64,000 nucleotides of DNA from Pseudoflavonifractor sp. An44 (GTDB lineage Bacteria > Bacillota > Clostridia > Oscillospirales > Oscillospiraceae). Positions within the stretch are counted from its first letter, which is position 1. Each line of letters opens with the position of its first letter. The DNA lies in the NCBI RefSeq assembly GCF_002161675.1, contig NZ_NFIH01000002.1:62001-126000 (forward strand). The letters are read 5' to 3'. This document shows positions 1 through 8,828 of the stretch, in pieces. Both the position numbers and the translations under genes were made by a program. The notes under the pieces are model-generated. The model saw nothing but the letters and a program-made list of their open reading frames with translations. It searched no databases and was not told where the DNA came from.

Positions 1-2274
1 CTGAAATGGGCAGGCAGATCGCTGAACAGCACACCACCGGAAATAAACATGGGACAGAAGACGAAGTACAGAAACAGATAGGTGGTAAAGTCGAAAATGG
101 AGCTGGTGGGGCCAATCCAGAGCATAAAGTTGCCCACACTGGAGGCGTCCCATTTCCGGGGCTTGGCGATAAATTCCTCGTCCACATTGTCCCAAGGAAT
201 GGCGGTGCAGGACAGGTCATAGATCAGATTCAAAAAGATCAGGTGCACGCTCATCATGGGCAGGAATGGCAGCAGCGCAGAAGCTGCCAGCACCGAAAAC
301 ATATTGCCGAAGTTGGAAGAGGCGGTCATTTTGATGTACTTGATCATGTTGGCGTAGGTTTTGCGCCCCTCGATGATGCCCTGCTCCAAGACCATCAGGT
401 CTTTTTCCAGCAGAATGATGTCAGCAGATTCCTTTGCCACATCCACGGCGGTGTCCACAGAGATTCCGATGTCGGCAGACTTCATGGCAGCAGCGTCGTT
501 GATACCGTCCCCCATAAAGCCTACAGTGTGTCCATTTTCCCGGAGGATGGAGACCACACGGGCCTTCTGCTCGGGGGTCAGCTTGGCGAACACATCGGTC
601 CTTTAGTGCTTGGATGGCGTCTGCGGTGGACTCCTTGGGTGGGTCTAAAAAGGCCAGATATCCCATCAGAACCATGTCGCACTCGTCTTTGACGCCGAAC
701 GCACCCACAGGAGAGGGATTGCTCTTTTGAGCAATGGCCAGTACACGGAAGCCCTTGTCGTTGAGGCTGTCTACGGTTTGGAGAATGTGGCGACGCACCT
801 CATCGGTCAGCGGCTGCACGCCGCCGTCATACTCTGCAAAGGTGCAGATGGAGAGCATTTCTTCCACCGCGCCCTTCGTCACCATCTGGGTCTTCCCTGT
901 CTGGTCCTGCACCACGGTGGTCAACCGACGGCGTGTGAAGTCAAAGGGAATTTCATCCACCTTCACATAGTGTTCCGACAAATCCACCAGCCGTAGGTCC
1001 TCTGCCTCAGCTTCCTCCGTCTTATGGATGATAGCCAGGTCCATCAAGTTCTTATAGCCGGTCTGGAAATAGCTGTTGAGATAGGCGTGGCGCAAGACCC
1101 GAGTGTCATCCTCACCATTGATGTTCAGGTGATATTCCAGCACCACTTGGTCTTGGGTCAAGGTTCCGGTCTTATCGGTGCACAGAATATCCATGGCTCC
1201 GAAGTTTTGAATGGAGTTGAGATTTTTCACAATGGTCTGCTTCTTGCTCATGGACACCGCCCCCTTGGCCAGGCAGGTGGTGACGATCATGGGCAGCATC
1301 TCCGGGGTCAGACCAACGGCGATGGAGATGCCGAACAAAAAGGCGTCCAGCCAGTCTCCCTTGGTGATGCCGTTGATGAAGAATACCAGGGGGACCATAA
1401 TGAGCATAAAGCGGATGAGTACCCAGGAGACGGCGTTTACGCCCTTGGTGAAGCTGGTCTCTACCGTCTCGCCTGCTACGGCGGAGGCCATGGAGCCAAA
1501 CAGAGTGTGGTCACCTACGCAGACGGCCACAGCAGTGGCGCTGCCGGAGACCACATTGCTGCCCATGAAAGCGATGTTGGTATAATCCGTGATGCTCTCT
1601 GCGGCGTCACACACATGAGGGGTCTTTTCCACCGGCTCGCTCTCACCGGTGAGGCTGGCCTGACTGACAAACAGGTCTTTGGCCTCCAAAATGCGCACGT
1701 CTGCGGGAATCATATCTCCGGCGGACAGATGCACGATGTCCCCCACCACAAGATCATCCATGGGAATCTCCACCTTTTCCTGTCCCCTGCGGGTGACGGT
1801 GCAGGTGGTGGTGATCATGGCCAGAAGCTTCTCCGCTGCGTTGCCGCTCCTGGATTCCTGTACAAACCGAAGGGTACCGGAAATCAGCACCATGGTGAGA
1901 ATAATCACCACCGTCAGACAATTGAAATCCTCCGGTGTGCTGCCCAACAGGGAGAAATAGGGGAAGATCATATCGGTCAGGGTGGATACCAGGGCCAAGC
2001 AGAACAAAATGGCGGTGAAGGGATTGATGAAAGCGCCAGCCAGCCGTTTGGCTAGGGATTTCTTCTTTTCATGGGTCACTTTGTTGTTGCCGTATTGGCT
2101 GCGGTGGTGAAGTACCGTCTCCTCGTCCAGTCCGCACAGGGCGGCTTGTAGGTTCATCAGGACATGTTTGTTGGAAGTGGTTGCCGCATCTTGGATGCGG
2201 CGATTTTGCTGTTTACGGGCGTTGTCTCTCTCGGCGGTGGGACGGAGCGCCATGGATTTTTCTTTCAGGTGCAT
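1..2274 (-). pseudogene. MgtA-type magnesium P-ATPase, broken by an internal deletion; 3' end beyond the window
   Basis: This gene encodes a type III P-type ATPase of the MgtA/MgtB family, which imports Mg2+ across the membrane. The phosphorylation motif DKTGTLT lies near residue 365, followed by the family-typical stretch [12 protein letters not shown]. The start is the ATG at 2272-2274, preceded by AAGGAGGTAAGACC. Near 597-602 the reading frame changes: AIQALK is followed directly, in another frame, by [16 protein letters not shown]. About 50 codons are missing compared with the intact paralogue at 2998-5652, including the conserved TGD hinge motif of the P domain. The frame from 600 down to 1 then continues normally through GDGIND and TASSNFGN. 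The deletion is not a multiple of three, so no full product can be made. A short ACC repeat at both deletion edges is plausible. An assembly error is the alternative. Confidence 0.85.
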
Positions 2275-2383
2275 TGGTCTTACCTCCTTGCATAGAATCA
2301 AGGCTAAGACAGACATGTGTAGACATGGGACTCCGGGTCCCCCATGCCGTGCCAAGCCTTCGTGTATGATCGTCAGAGTCCAT
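2213..2383 (-). CDS. Possible leader peptide overlapping the ATPase start (acidic N-terminus)
   Basis: A 56-codon frame starts at the ATG at 2381-2383 with a good ribosome site (GAGAGGTGAACGAC) and runs out of frame through the start of the first ATPase gene at 2274. Its product would begin [11 protein letters not shown]. MgtL-type leaders in enterobacteria control mgtA through an acidic/proline-rich N-terminus that destabilises ribosomes at low Mg2+. The acidic run here and the position before an MgtA homologue make that an attractive analogy, but it is inference. A hairpin with CATGGG/CCCATG arms lies within the frame. The frame could equally be chance. Confidence 0.3.
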   Translation of the reverse strand: MDSDDHTRRLGTAWGTRSPMSTHVCLSLDSMQGGKTNAPERKIHGAPSHRRERQRP

Positions 2384-2416
2384 GTCGTTCACCTCTCTTT
2401 CTCCATAAGTATAAAA

Positions 2417-2467
2417 AAATCGCAAGGAGAATCCCATGGTCAAAACCTTGCGATTTCCTTGCGATTT
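2417..2467 (-). promoter_or_regulatory. Tandem 11-bp repeats plus an inverted third copy: terminator and/or operator
   Basis: On the plus strand CCTTGCGATTT occurs twice back to back (2446-2456 and 2457-2467), and its reverse complement occurs at 2417-2427. Read on the minus strand, either tandem copy can pair with the third copy, which runs into TTTTTTT, giving a factor-independent terminator after the winged-helix gene. Two direct repeats at 11-bp spacing are also the usual architecture of OmpR/PhoB-type binding sites. A TATACT -10-like box follows without a clear -35 box, as expected for an activator-dependent promoter. Confidence 0.55.
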
Positions 2468-2482
2468 GGTCAGAATAGGCGG

Positions 2483-2980
2483 TTAGAGCTTGTCGTTAAA
2501 CTTGTACCCAATGCCCCAAATGGTCAGGATATACTCCGGTGCATCCGGGTTTGGCTCAATCTTCTTTCTGAGTTTTCGGATAAATGCCATGATATTGCTG
2601 TCATCCATAAGATAATCGTTTTCCCATACGGCCTGATAAATCTGTTCCTTGGTGAACACCTCGCCCTGGTTGCGAGCCAGGAAATAGAGAATGTCAAACT
2701 CCTTGGGGGTCAGGGAGATCTCGGTGTCGTCCCGCCTTACCCGCCGCAGTCTCAGGTCGATGGAGAGCGCGCCGCATTGGATGGTTTCGATGGAAGGAAT
2801 AACAGAGTCGGACTCTCCTATCTCCACCATCAGAGAGCTTGTCCGGCCATCCATCAAATCGCTCAGACCTTCCAGCAGTTCCTTGGCGGCAGGAGTATCT
2901 GGTGCGGAGGTGCGAAGCTTTTCCGTCAGCCACTTGGTGAGGGAGAAATCCAGAGCGATAAAACCGATGTTCTTTTTCAT
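2483..2980 (-). CDS. OmpR-type winged-helix regulator without a receiver domain
   Basis: The 165-residue protein has a C-terminal OmpR/PhoB winged-helix DNA-binding domain (about residues 65-165), with the typical segments LTPKEFDILYFLARNQGEVF, a VWENDY segment, IRKLRKKI and GIGYKF. The N-terminal 60 residues are too short for a receiver domain and lack its acidic pocket, so phosphorelay control is unlikely. The ATG at 2978-2980 was chosen because AGAGGAGGAG lies 6-8 bases upstream. A TTG seven codons earlier is possible but overlaps the ATPase stop. The gene sits between two Mg2+-ATPase genes and is probably co-transcribed with the upstream one, so control of Mg2+ uptake is inferred. What the N-terminal part senses is unknown. 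Confidence 0.8.
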   Translation of the reverse strand: MKKNIGFIALDFSLTKWLTEKLRTSAPDTPAAKELLEGLSDLMDGRTSSLMVEIGESDSVIPSIETIQCGALSIDLRLRRVRRDDTEISLTPKEFDILYFLARNQGEVFTKEQIYQAVWENDYLMDDSNIMAFIRKLRKKIEPNPDAPEYILTIWGIGYKFNDKL

Positions 2981-2997
2981 TCCAGACTCCTCCTCTC

Positions 2998-5652
2998 TCA
3001 AAGTAGTTCACGGTACTTCTTGATATAGAAGCTTTTTGCCCATGTGACCAGCAACAGGTACAGCAGGACCACCACCACCAGGAAGATGAAATAAGGGATG
3101 GGCAGCGCAGTCAATCCGATAAGGTGCCCCATGGGGGTGAAGGTCAAAATGGTGAAAAACAGAATGCCCAGAGTTGTGACTAACATCACGGGCCGGGAAG
3201 GCCTGCTCTGGAGCAACGGCACTTTTTTGGTACGGAGTAGGTGCAAAATCAAGACCTGTGTCCACATGGACTCCAAAAACCATCCCGTTTGAAACAGGGC
3301 GATAAATCGAAGCTGCTCCTCGCTCCCTGCCAGGGAGGCGAAACTGCCATGGCAGACGGTGGGACAGAGCACAAAGAACAGGAATGCAAAGGTCAACAGG
3401 TCGAAAATAGAACTGATAGGGCCAAAAAAACGCATGAAACGGCCCAGTGTGCGCCCAGACCATTCCAGCGGCTGGGCACAGGCTTCCTGATCCACATTGT
3501 CCCACGGGAGGACCAGACACAGCATATCATAGAGCAGGTTTAGCAGCAACAGCTGCACCGAGGTCATGGGGAAAAAGGGCAGGAATACGCTGGCGATCAC
3601 GATGGAAAAGATGTTTCCAAAATTGGAGGAGGCCGTAATCTTGATGTATTTGGATACGTTGGAAAAGGCTTTCCGCCCCTCCTGAATGCCTGCCTCCAGC
3701 ACGTTGAGGTCTTTTTTTAGAAGGATGACATCGGCGCCTTCCTTGACCGCGTCAGCAGCTGTATCCACCGAAATACCTACATCCGATTCCACAATGGCGG
3801 GCAAGTCATTCATGCCGTCCCCCAGGAATCCCACAGTATGTCCATTGGTCTGTAGGGTCTGTACAATCTGTACTTTCTGTTTGGGGGACAGCTCTGCAAA
3901 GACGGTGGTGCGTTCAATTTTGATGGGGAGCTCGTTGTCACCCAATTCCTCCAGCTCTGCTCCCGTCAAGGTCTCGGTGGCGTCAACGCCAAGCCTGCGG
4001 CAGATGGAGACCGCCACACTTTTTTGATCGCCAGTCAGCACACGAATACCCACGTGGTGGTCCTGTAATGCTTGGATGGCGGCGGCAGCGGTGTGCTTGG
4101 GGGCATCAAAGAAGGCCAGGTAGCCCAGAAGGATGAGGCCTTGCTCGTCTACCGTTTCCAGGCTCTCATGGCCCAAGGGCTTATAGGCAATGGCCAGGAC
4201 TTTCATGCCGTCCTCCAGCATTTCGTCCACAATGGCATGGACGCTGGCAAGGCCATCGGTAGCCATGACGCTGCGCTGGCCTCGATACTCCACGTGGCTA
4301 CACCGAGAACACACGGCGTCAATGCTGCCTTTGACCAAGAGTAGCTTTTTCTCCCCCTGTTTTACCAAAATGCTGGACAGCTTCCGGTCATAGTCAAATG
4401 GAAACTCGTCCAGCTTTCTGTACTCTGCTTCCAATGCTTGAAAATGGTCACCATGCCCCGGCATGTTCCGACATGTGAGAATGGCATCATCCAGATGATT
4501 TCGCACCCCGGTATGGTACAGGCTGTTCAAATAGGCAAAGTCCAGCACCTGCTGGCTTTCGTTGCCCAGCACGTCCATATAATACTCCAGGGCAATGCGA
4601 TCCCCCGTCAGGGTTCCGGTTTTATCCACACAGAGCACATCCATACTGCCAAAGCCCTGCATGGCATTAATGTTTTTCACCACCGTCTGCTTTTTGCCCA
4701 TGGCAGAGCTGCCTTTGGCCAGACAGGCGTTGATGACCATGGGGAGCAGTTCCGGAGTCAGACCCACGGCCACAGATAGGGCAAACAGGAATGCAGAGAG
4801 CCAGTTGCCCTTGGTGGCGCCACAGGCGATGAACACCACGGGGACCAGAGCGACCATGAAATGAATCAGGACCCGCGCGATGGAATTGGCCCCCCGGTCA
4901 AATCGGTTGTTGCGGCTTGTCTCTGAGCTGGAGAAACCGCCGTAGACGGTATCCGGACCCACGGCTAGGACCACGCCCTCCCCGGTTCCTCCGATGACGG
5001 AGGAACCCATAAAGGCCAGATTGCTGTACTCCGCATAGGAGCGGGCTGTTCCCTGGGAGAGTGTTTTTGCGTGTTTCTCCAGAATGGTGCTCTCGCCCGT
5101 CAGGACGGATTGGGAGACAAAGAGGTCCTTTACATCTGTGAGACGAAGGTCTGCCGGGACCCGATCTCCTGCAACCAGGCGAACGGTGTCACCTACTACC
5201 AGTTGTGTAGAAGGCAGCCTGAGCCATTGTCCATTCCGAAGCACTAAAACGTTGGAGGCGATCATCTTGGTGAGGTGGTCTGCCACACGTTTTGCCCGTA
5301 GCTCCTGGATAAACCGTACCACCCCGCTGATGAGCAGCATACTCACAATGAGGGTCACGGTGGTGAAGTTGCGGCTGAAGTTGGAGGCCAGAAATACATC
5401 GGTCACCAGGGAGATGGCCGCCAAGACAAACAGAATGATGGAAAACGGGTTGATAAAGGCACGGCGCAAACGGTAGAGCACAGTGTCCGATGCCCGGCCG
5501 GACAAAATGTTTTTGCCATATTGCCCGTGACTGTCCTCTACCTGCTCGTCGCTGTACCCCTGTTGGGAAATGTGAAACTCTTTGTACAGTACATCGGTTC
5601 CGGTATATGCATAATCCAGTACACGTGGGTGAATGGTTCGATCCCCTTTCAC
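2998..5652 (-). CDS. mgtA: Magnesium-translocating P-type ATPase (MgtA family), intact
   Basis: This is a full-length (about 884 aa) type III P-ATPase expected to drive Mg2+ import at the cytoplasmic membrane. Visible landmarks are the actuator motif TGES, the membrane segment with LTPELLPM, the phosphorylation site DKTGTLT near residue 341, TGDQ near 540, GDGMND near 607, TASSNFGN, and several C-terminal membrane helices. The GTG at 5650-5652 is the better start because GGAGGTGAGGCAA precedes it. An ATG five codons upstream would overlap that ribosome site. The winged-helix gene follows immediately. The gene resembles the damaged paralogue at 1-2274, so this copy probably supplies the function. 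Confidence 0.88.
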   Translation of the reverse strand: MKGDRTIHPRVLDYAYTGTDVLYKEFHISQQGYSDEQVEDSHGQYGKNILSGRASDTVLYRLRRAFINPFSIILFVLAAISLVTDVFLASNFSRNFTTVTLIVSMLLISGVVRFIQELRAKRVADHLTKMIASNVLVLRNGQWLRLPSTQLVVGDTVRLVAGDRVPADLRLTDVKDLFVSQSVLTGESTILEKHAKTLSQGTARSYAEYSNLAFMGSSVIGGTGEGVVLAVGPDTVYGGFSSSETSRNNRFDRGANSIARVLIHFMVALVPVVFIACGATKGNWLSAFLFALSVAVGLTPELLPMVINACLAKGSSAMGKKQTVVKNINAMQGFGSMDVLCVDKTGTLTGDRIALEYYMDVLGNESQQVLDFAYLNSLYHTGVRNHLDDAILTCRNMPGHGDHFQALEAEYRKLDEFPFDYDRKLSSILVKQGEKKLLLVKGSIDAVCSRCSHVEYRGQRSVMATDGLASVHAIVDEMLEDGMKVLAIAYKPLGHESLETVDEQGLILLGYLAFFDAPKHTAAAAIQALQDHHVGIRVLTGDQKSVAVSICRRLGVDATETLTGAELEELGDNELPIKIERTTVFAELSPKQKVQIVQTLQTNGHTVGFLGDGMNDLPAIVESDVGISVDTAADAVKEGADVILLKKDLNVLEAGIQEGRKAFSNVSKYIKITASSNFGNIFSIVIASVFLPFFPMTSVQLLLLNLLYDMLCLVLPWDNVDQEACAQPLEWSGRTLGRFMRFFGPISSIFDLLTFAFLFFVLCPTVCHGSFASLAGSEEQLRFIALFQTGWFLESMWTQVLILHLLRTKKVPLLQSRPSRPVMLVTTLGILFFTILTFTPMGHLIGLTALPIPYFIFLVVVVLLYLLLVTWAKSFYIKKYRELL

Positions 5653-5679
5653 TTGCCTCACCTCCATGTGGTCTGGTCT

Positions 5680-5707
5680 ATCATACCATAGAATGGCCAG
5701 TTGGAAA
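5680..5707 (-). promoter_or_regulatory. Putative promoter of the intact Mg2+-ATPase operon
   Basis: On the minus strand a TATGAT -10 box (5680-5685) lies 16 bases from a weak TTTCCA -35 box (5702-5707). The leader to the GTG start would be short. Confidence 0.45.
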
Positions 5708-5729
5708 TCTTGCTTTTTCCTTGTTTTGC
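5708..5729 (-). repeat. Degenerate tandem 11-bp motif upstream of the ATPase promoter
   Basis: Two adjacent 11-mers (TCTTGCTTTTT at 5708-5718 and CCTTGTTTTGC at 5719-5729 on the plus strand) match the CCTTGCGATTT unit at 2446-2467 at about 8 and 6 of 11 positions. They abut the weak -35 box. This is a candidate binding site for the winged-helix regulator encoded in the same cluster. Confidence 0.35.
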
Positions 5730-5736
5730 ACCGTAG

Positions 5737-5780
5737 CGAAAAAATAGCCTCAAGCCAAACCTGTGGCTTGAGGCTATTTT
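5737..5780 (-). terminator. Terminator after pfkA
   Basis: There is a perfect 17-bp stem (5741-5757 with 5764-5780, AAAATAGCCTCAAGCCA and its complement). On the minus strand it is followed by a T run. It separates pfkA from the ATPase operon and could work in both directions. Confidence 0.9.
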
Positions 5781-5797
5781 ATCAATCGTTGAATGAA

Positions 5798-6784
5798 TTA
5801 GCCGTGGACGCCGGTGAGGTCACGGAGCATGCACAGGCTGCCCTCGTCAATTTCCTTCTTCATGCCCAGGGCTTCGTTGATGTCGTAGTCCACAATGTCG
5901 TCCCCGTTCATGGCCACCACACGGCAGGTCTTGCCCTCGGCCAGGAGGCGGACAGCATGATAACCCATGTTAGTGGCTACCATACGGTCACGGGCGGTGG
6001 GAGAGCCGCCGCGCTGGACGTGACCCAACACGGTGACACGGGTGTCCAGAGCGGTGTACTCCTTGATCTGCTGTGCCACGCCGTAGCCGCCGCCGGGCAC
6101 GCCCTCGGCCACGATGACCATGAAGTGGGTGCGGCCACCCAGACGGGCCTGACGGATGGGGGTGATGACGTCCCGCTGGAAGTCCACGGGCTGCTCAGGG
6201 ACCAGCACCACGGTGGCACCGCAGGAAATGCCGACGGCCACGGCCAGGTGTCCGGCCCGGTGGCCCATGACCTCCACCACAGAGCAGCGCTCGTGAGACT
6301 TCATGGTGTCACGGAGACGGTCGATGCTCTCCAGAGCGGTGTTGCAGGCGGTGTCGTAGCCGATGGTGTAGGAGGAACAGGCGATATCATTGTCGATGGT
6401 ACCGGGGATACCGATGACAGAGATGCCGCTCTCAGCCAGGGTCAGCAGACCACGGAAGGTACCGTCGCCGCCGATACCCACCAGGGCATCCAGGCCCAGA
6501 AGCTTACAGGTGGCCAGGGCCTTCTCACGGCCGGCAGGCTCCTTGAACTCCAGGCTGCGGGCGGAGTACAGAATGGTACCACCCCGACGGGAGATATCGC
6601 TGACGCTTTCAAAATCCAGACGGGCAAAATCGCCGTTGATAAGGCCGTGATAGCCACGACGAATGCCGATACACTCAATTCCCATGTGCAGGGACGTTCT
6701 GACAACGGCGCGGATGGCGGCATTCATGCCGGGAGCGTCTCCGCCGCTGGTAAATACGCCGATACGATGCACTGCTGTATCCAT
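5798..6784 (-). CDS. pfkA: ATP-dependent 6-phosphofructokinase
   Basis: The 328-residue enzyme phosphorylates fructose 6-phosphate in glycolysis. The N-terminal TSGGDAPGMNAAIRAVV and the GGDGT motif (Gly after GGD) mark the ATP-using rather than the pyrophosphate-using type. PGTIDND carries the catalytic aspartate, and MGHRAGHLA and GHVQRGGSPTARDR are substrate-binding segments. The length matches bacterial PfkA. The ATG at 6782-6784 was chosen because GGGAGGA lies at proper distance. An ATG two codons upstream and a TTG further upstream are badly placed against that site. A strong terminator follows. purB lies just upstream in the same direction. Confidence 0.96.
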   Translation of the reverse strand: MDTAVHRIGVFTSGGDAPGMNAAIRAVVRTSLHMGIECIGIRRGYHGLINGDFARLDFESVSDISRRGGTILYSARSLEFKEPAGREKALATCKLLGLDALVGIGGDGTFRGLLTLAESGISVIGIPGTIDNDIACSSYTIGYDTACNTALESIDRLRDTMKSHERCSVVEVMGHRAGHLAVAVGISCGATVVLVPEQPVDFQRDVITPIRQARLGGRTHFMVIVAEGVPGGGYGVAQQIKEYTALDTRVTVLGHVQRGGSPTARDRMVATNMGYHAVRLLAEGKTCRVVAMNGDDIVDYDINEALGMKKEIDEGSLCMLRDLTGVHG

Positions 6785-6821
6785 GTTCATTCCTCCCAAA
6801 ATATAAAATTGATGCGTGAAA

Positions 6822-8258
6822 TTAAACCTTGAGTTCGGTGTGAACTCCAGTCAGAGCCTGAGAATGGGCCCCCAGTACGGGGGTGATGCACTCAGCAATG
6901 AAATCCTCCACCTGCTGGGGGCAGCGGCCAATGTAGCGGGAAGGCTCCATGTGGGCCACCAGTTCCTCCCGGCTCATGCCGAAGAGGGGATCTTCTGCAA
7001 TGAGGTCGATGAGGTTGTTGTTCAGACCCAGGTCCTTCACATTGCGGCCAGCTTCCAGGGCGTGGACGCGGATGCGCTCGTGGAGCTCCTGACGGTCGCC
7101 GCCCTTCTTCACGGCGTCCATCATGATGTTCTCGCTGGCCATAAAGGGCAGCTCCTCCAGGATGTGCTTCTCAATCACCTTCTCGTGGACCACCAGACCG
7201 GCGGACACGTTCTCGTAGATGTTGAGAATGGCGTCCACAGCCAGGAAGGCCTCGGGCACAGAGATGCGCTTGTTGGCGGAGTCGTCCAGAGTGCGCTCAA
7301 ACCACTGGGTGGCGGCGGTGAAGGTGGGGTTCATTACGTCGGCCATCACATAGCGGGCCAGGGCGCAGATGCGCTCGCAGCGCATGGGGTTGCGCTTATA
7401 GGGCATGGCAGAAGAGCCGATCTGCTTGCTCTCGAAGGGTTCCTCCACCTCTTTGAGGTGGCACAGGAGGCGCACGTCGGTGGCAAACTTGCTGGCGGAC
7501 TGGGCGATACCGGAGAGGGTGGAGACGATGGCGGAGTCCACCTTCCGGGAGTAGGTCTGGCCGGATACGGGGACGGAGGCCTCGAAGCCCATCTCCTTGG
7601 CGATGCGGCGATCCAGCTCCTTGCACTTCTCGTGGTCCCCTTCAAACAGCTCCAGGAAGGAGGCCTGAGTTCCGGTGGTGCCCTTGCAGCCCAGCAGCTT
7701 CAGGTTGGCGATGCGGTACTCGATCTCCTCCAGGTCCATGAGCAGCTCGTTCATCCACAGGGTGGCGCGCTTGCCCACCGTGACCAGCTGAGCGGCCTGG
7801 AAGTGGGTAAAGCCAAGAGTGGGCAGAGCCTTGTATTTCAGGGCGAACTGGGACAGGTTGGACAGCACCCGCACCAGCTTGTCGCGAATCAGCTCCAGGC
7901 CTTCCCGCATGATGATCACATCGGTGTTGTCGCCCACATAGCAGCTGGTGGCGCCCAAGTGGATGATGGGCATGGCCTTGGGGCACAGGGTGCCGAAGGT
8001 ATGAATGTGAGCCATGACGTCGTGGCGCAGCTCCTTCTCCTTCTGAGCGGCCAGGTCATAGTCGATGTCGGTCAGGTGGGCCTCCATCTCCTGAATTTGC
8101 TCCTGAGTCACGGGCAGGCCCAGCTCCATCTCGGCCCGAGCCAGCGCCACCCACAGCTTGCGCCATGTGGAGAACTTCTTGTCCGGAGAGAAGATGTACT
8201 GCATCTCATCACTGGCATAGCGAGACGAGAGAGGACTTTCGTAAATAGATTTGTTCAC
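6822..8258 (-). CDS. purB: Adenylosuccinate lyase
   Basis: This 478-residue enzyme of the fumarase/aspartase superfamily acts twice in purine synthesis, cleaving SAICAR and adenylosuccinate with release of fumarate. The superfamily signature SSAMPYKRNP lies near residue 282, and the HLGATSCYVGDN and GFTHFQAAQ segments supply active-site residues. Translation starts at a GTG (8256-8258) preceded by AAGGGGG. It lies 37 bp upstream of pfkA, so the two may share a transcript. A good promoter lies about 110 bp upstream. Confidence 0.96.
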   Translation of the reverse strand: MNKSIYESPLSSRYASDEMQYIFSPDKKFSTWRKLWVALARAEMELGLPVTQEQIQEMEAHLTDIDYDLAAQKEKELRHDVMAHIHTFGTLCPKAMPIIHLGATSCYVGDNTDVIIMREGLELIRDKLVRVLSNLSQFALKYKALPTLGFTHFQAAQLVTVGKRATLWMNELLMDLEEIEYRIANLKLLGCKGTTGTQASFLELFEGDHEKCKELDRRIAKEMGFEASVPVSGQTYSRKVDSAIVSTLSGIAQSASKFATDVRLLCHLKEVEEPFESKQIGSSAMPYKRNPMRCERICALARYVMADVMNPTFTAATQWFERTLDDSANKRISVPEAFLAVDAILNIYENVSAGLVVHEKVIEKHILEELPFMASENIMMDAVKKGGDRQELHERIRVHALEAGRNVKDLGLNNNLIDLIAEDPLFGMSREELVAHMEPSRYIGRCPQQVEDFIAECITPVLGAHSQALTGVHTELKV

Positions 8259-8364
8259 GGTGAAAAGAACCCCCTTATTGGATATGAGCAGGGAAAAACC
8301 TTGGATTCCCCACTTCGTTCAGGAACAAAAAACGGCTATCATTTCAATGTCCCGTAATGATAGC

Positions 8365-8393
8365 ATTATATCACAGTTCGACAACCGGAACAA
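8365..8393 (-). promoter_or_regulatory. Promoter of purB
   Basis: On the minus strand TTGTTC (8388-8393) and TATAAT (8365-8370) are separated by 17 bases. The leader of about 100 bases holds no riboswitch that I recognise. Confidence 0.6.
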
Positions 8394-8432
8394 GATGTCC
8401 TTAGAAAAACGTTACCATGAACTGGCGAATAA

Positions 8433-8463
8433 AAACGGAGTTGCCGAGAAGGCAACTCCGTTT
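8433..8463 (-). terminator. Terminator after the zinc-ribbon gene
   Basis: There is a 13-bp perfect stem (8433-8445 with 8451-8463, AAACGGAGTTGCC and its complement) with a 5-base loop. On the minus strand it is followed by TTTTTA. Confidence 0.85.
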
Positions 8464-8484
8464 GGATGCAACAAAGATTGAGGC

Positions 8485-8763
8485 TTAGCCCTCTTCACGC
8501 ATCTTGGCAAAGCACTCGCTGCAGTAAACAGGGCGGTCGGACTTGGGCTCAAAGGGAACCTTCGCCTCACGGCCACAAGCGGCGCAGGTGGCGGTGAAGT
8601 ACTCACGGGGACCACGGGCGGCAGCCTTGCGAGCGTCGCGGCAGGCCTTGCAGCGCTGGGGCTCATTCTGGAAGCCGCGCTCAGCGTAGAACTCCTGCTC
8701 ACCGGCGGTGAACACGAACTCCTGGCCACACTCTTTGCATACTAAAGTCTTGTCTTCGTACAT
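8485..8763 (-). CDS. Small double zinc-ribbon protein (CxxC-x17-CxxC type)
   Basis: This 92-residue protein has two four-cysteine zinc sites. The first pairs CKEC with CKAC about 25 residues later, as in the short zinc-ribbon family. The second pairs CAAC with CSEC exactly 17 residues apart, matching the CxxC-x17-CxxC domain. Such proteins are common in Firmicutes and their function is unknown. The ATG at 8761-8763 has AGAGAGGG upstream. It lies about 65 bp downstream of sigH on the same strand and ends at a strong terminator, so it may belong to the sigH transcript. Confidence 0.85.
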   Translation of the reverse strand: MYEDKTLVCKECGQEFVFTAGEQEFYAERGFQNEPQRCKACRDARKAAARGPREYFTATCAACGREAKVPFEPKSDRPVYCSECFAKMREEG

Positions 8764-8828
8764 GGAAATACCCTCTCTTTTGATGCCCAGAACCGGGAAA
8801 TGCCTCTGCTGGGACTGTAATATTTGCG

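Noticed and set aside
2275-2480. M-box (ykoK) magnesium riboswitch before the first ATPase
   Set aside because: The leader is short and its elements are explained by a terminator, repeats and a leader frame; no M-box core is visible.
6816-8357. Long open frame antisense to purB, and similar long antisense frames over ptsI, metH, murD and DUF4914
   Set aside because: They mirror the GC-rich codon pattern of the real genes, have no ribosome sites and no recognisable domains.
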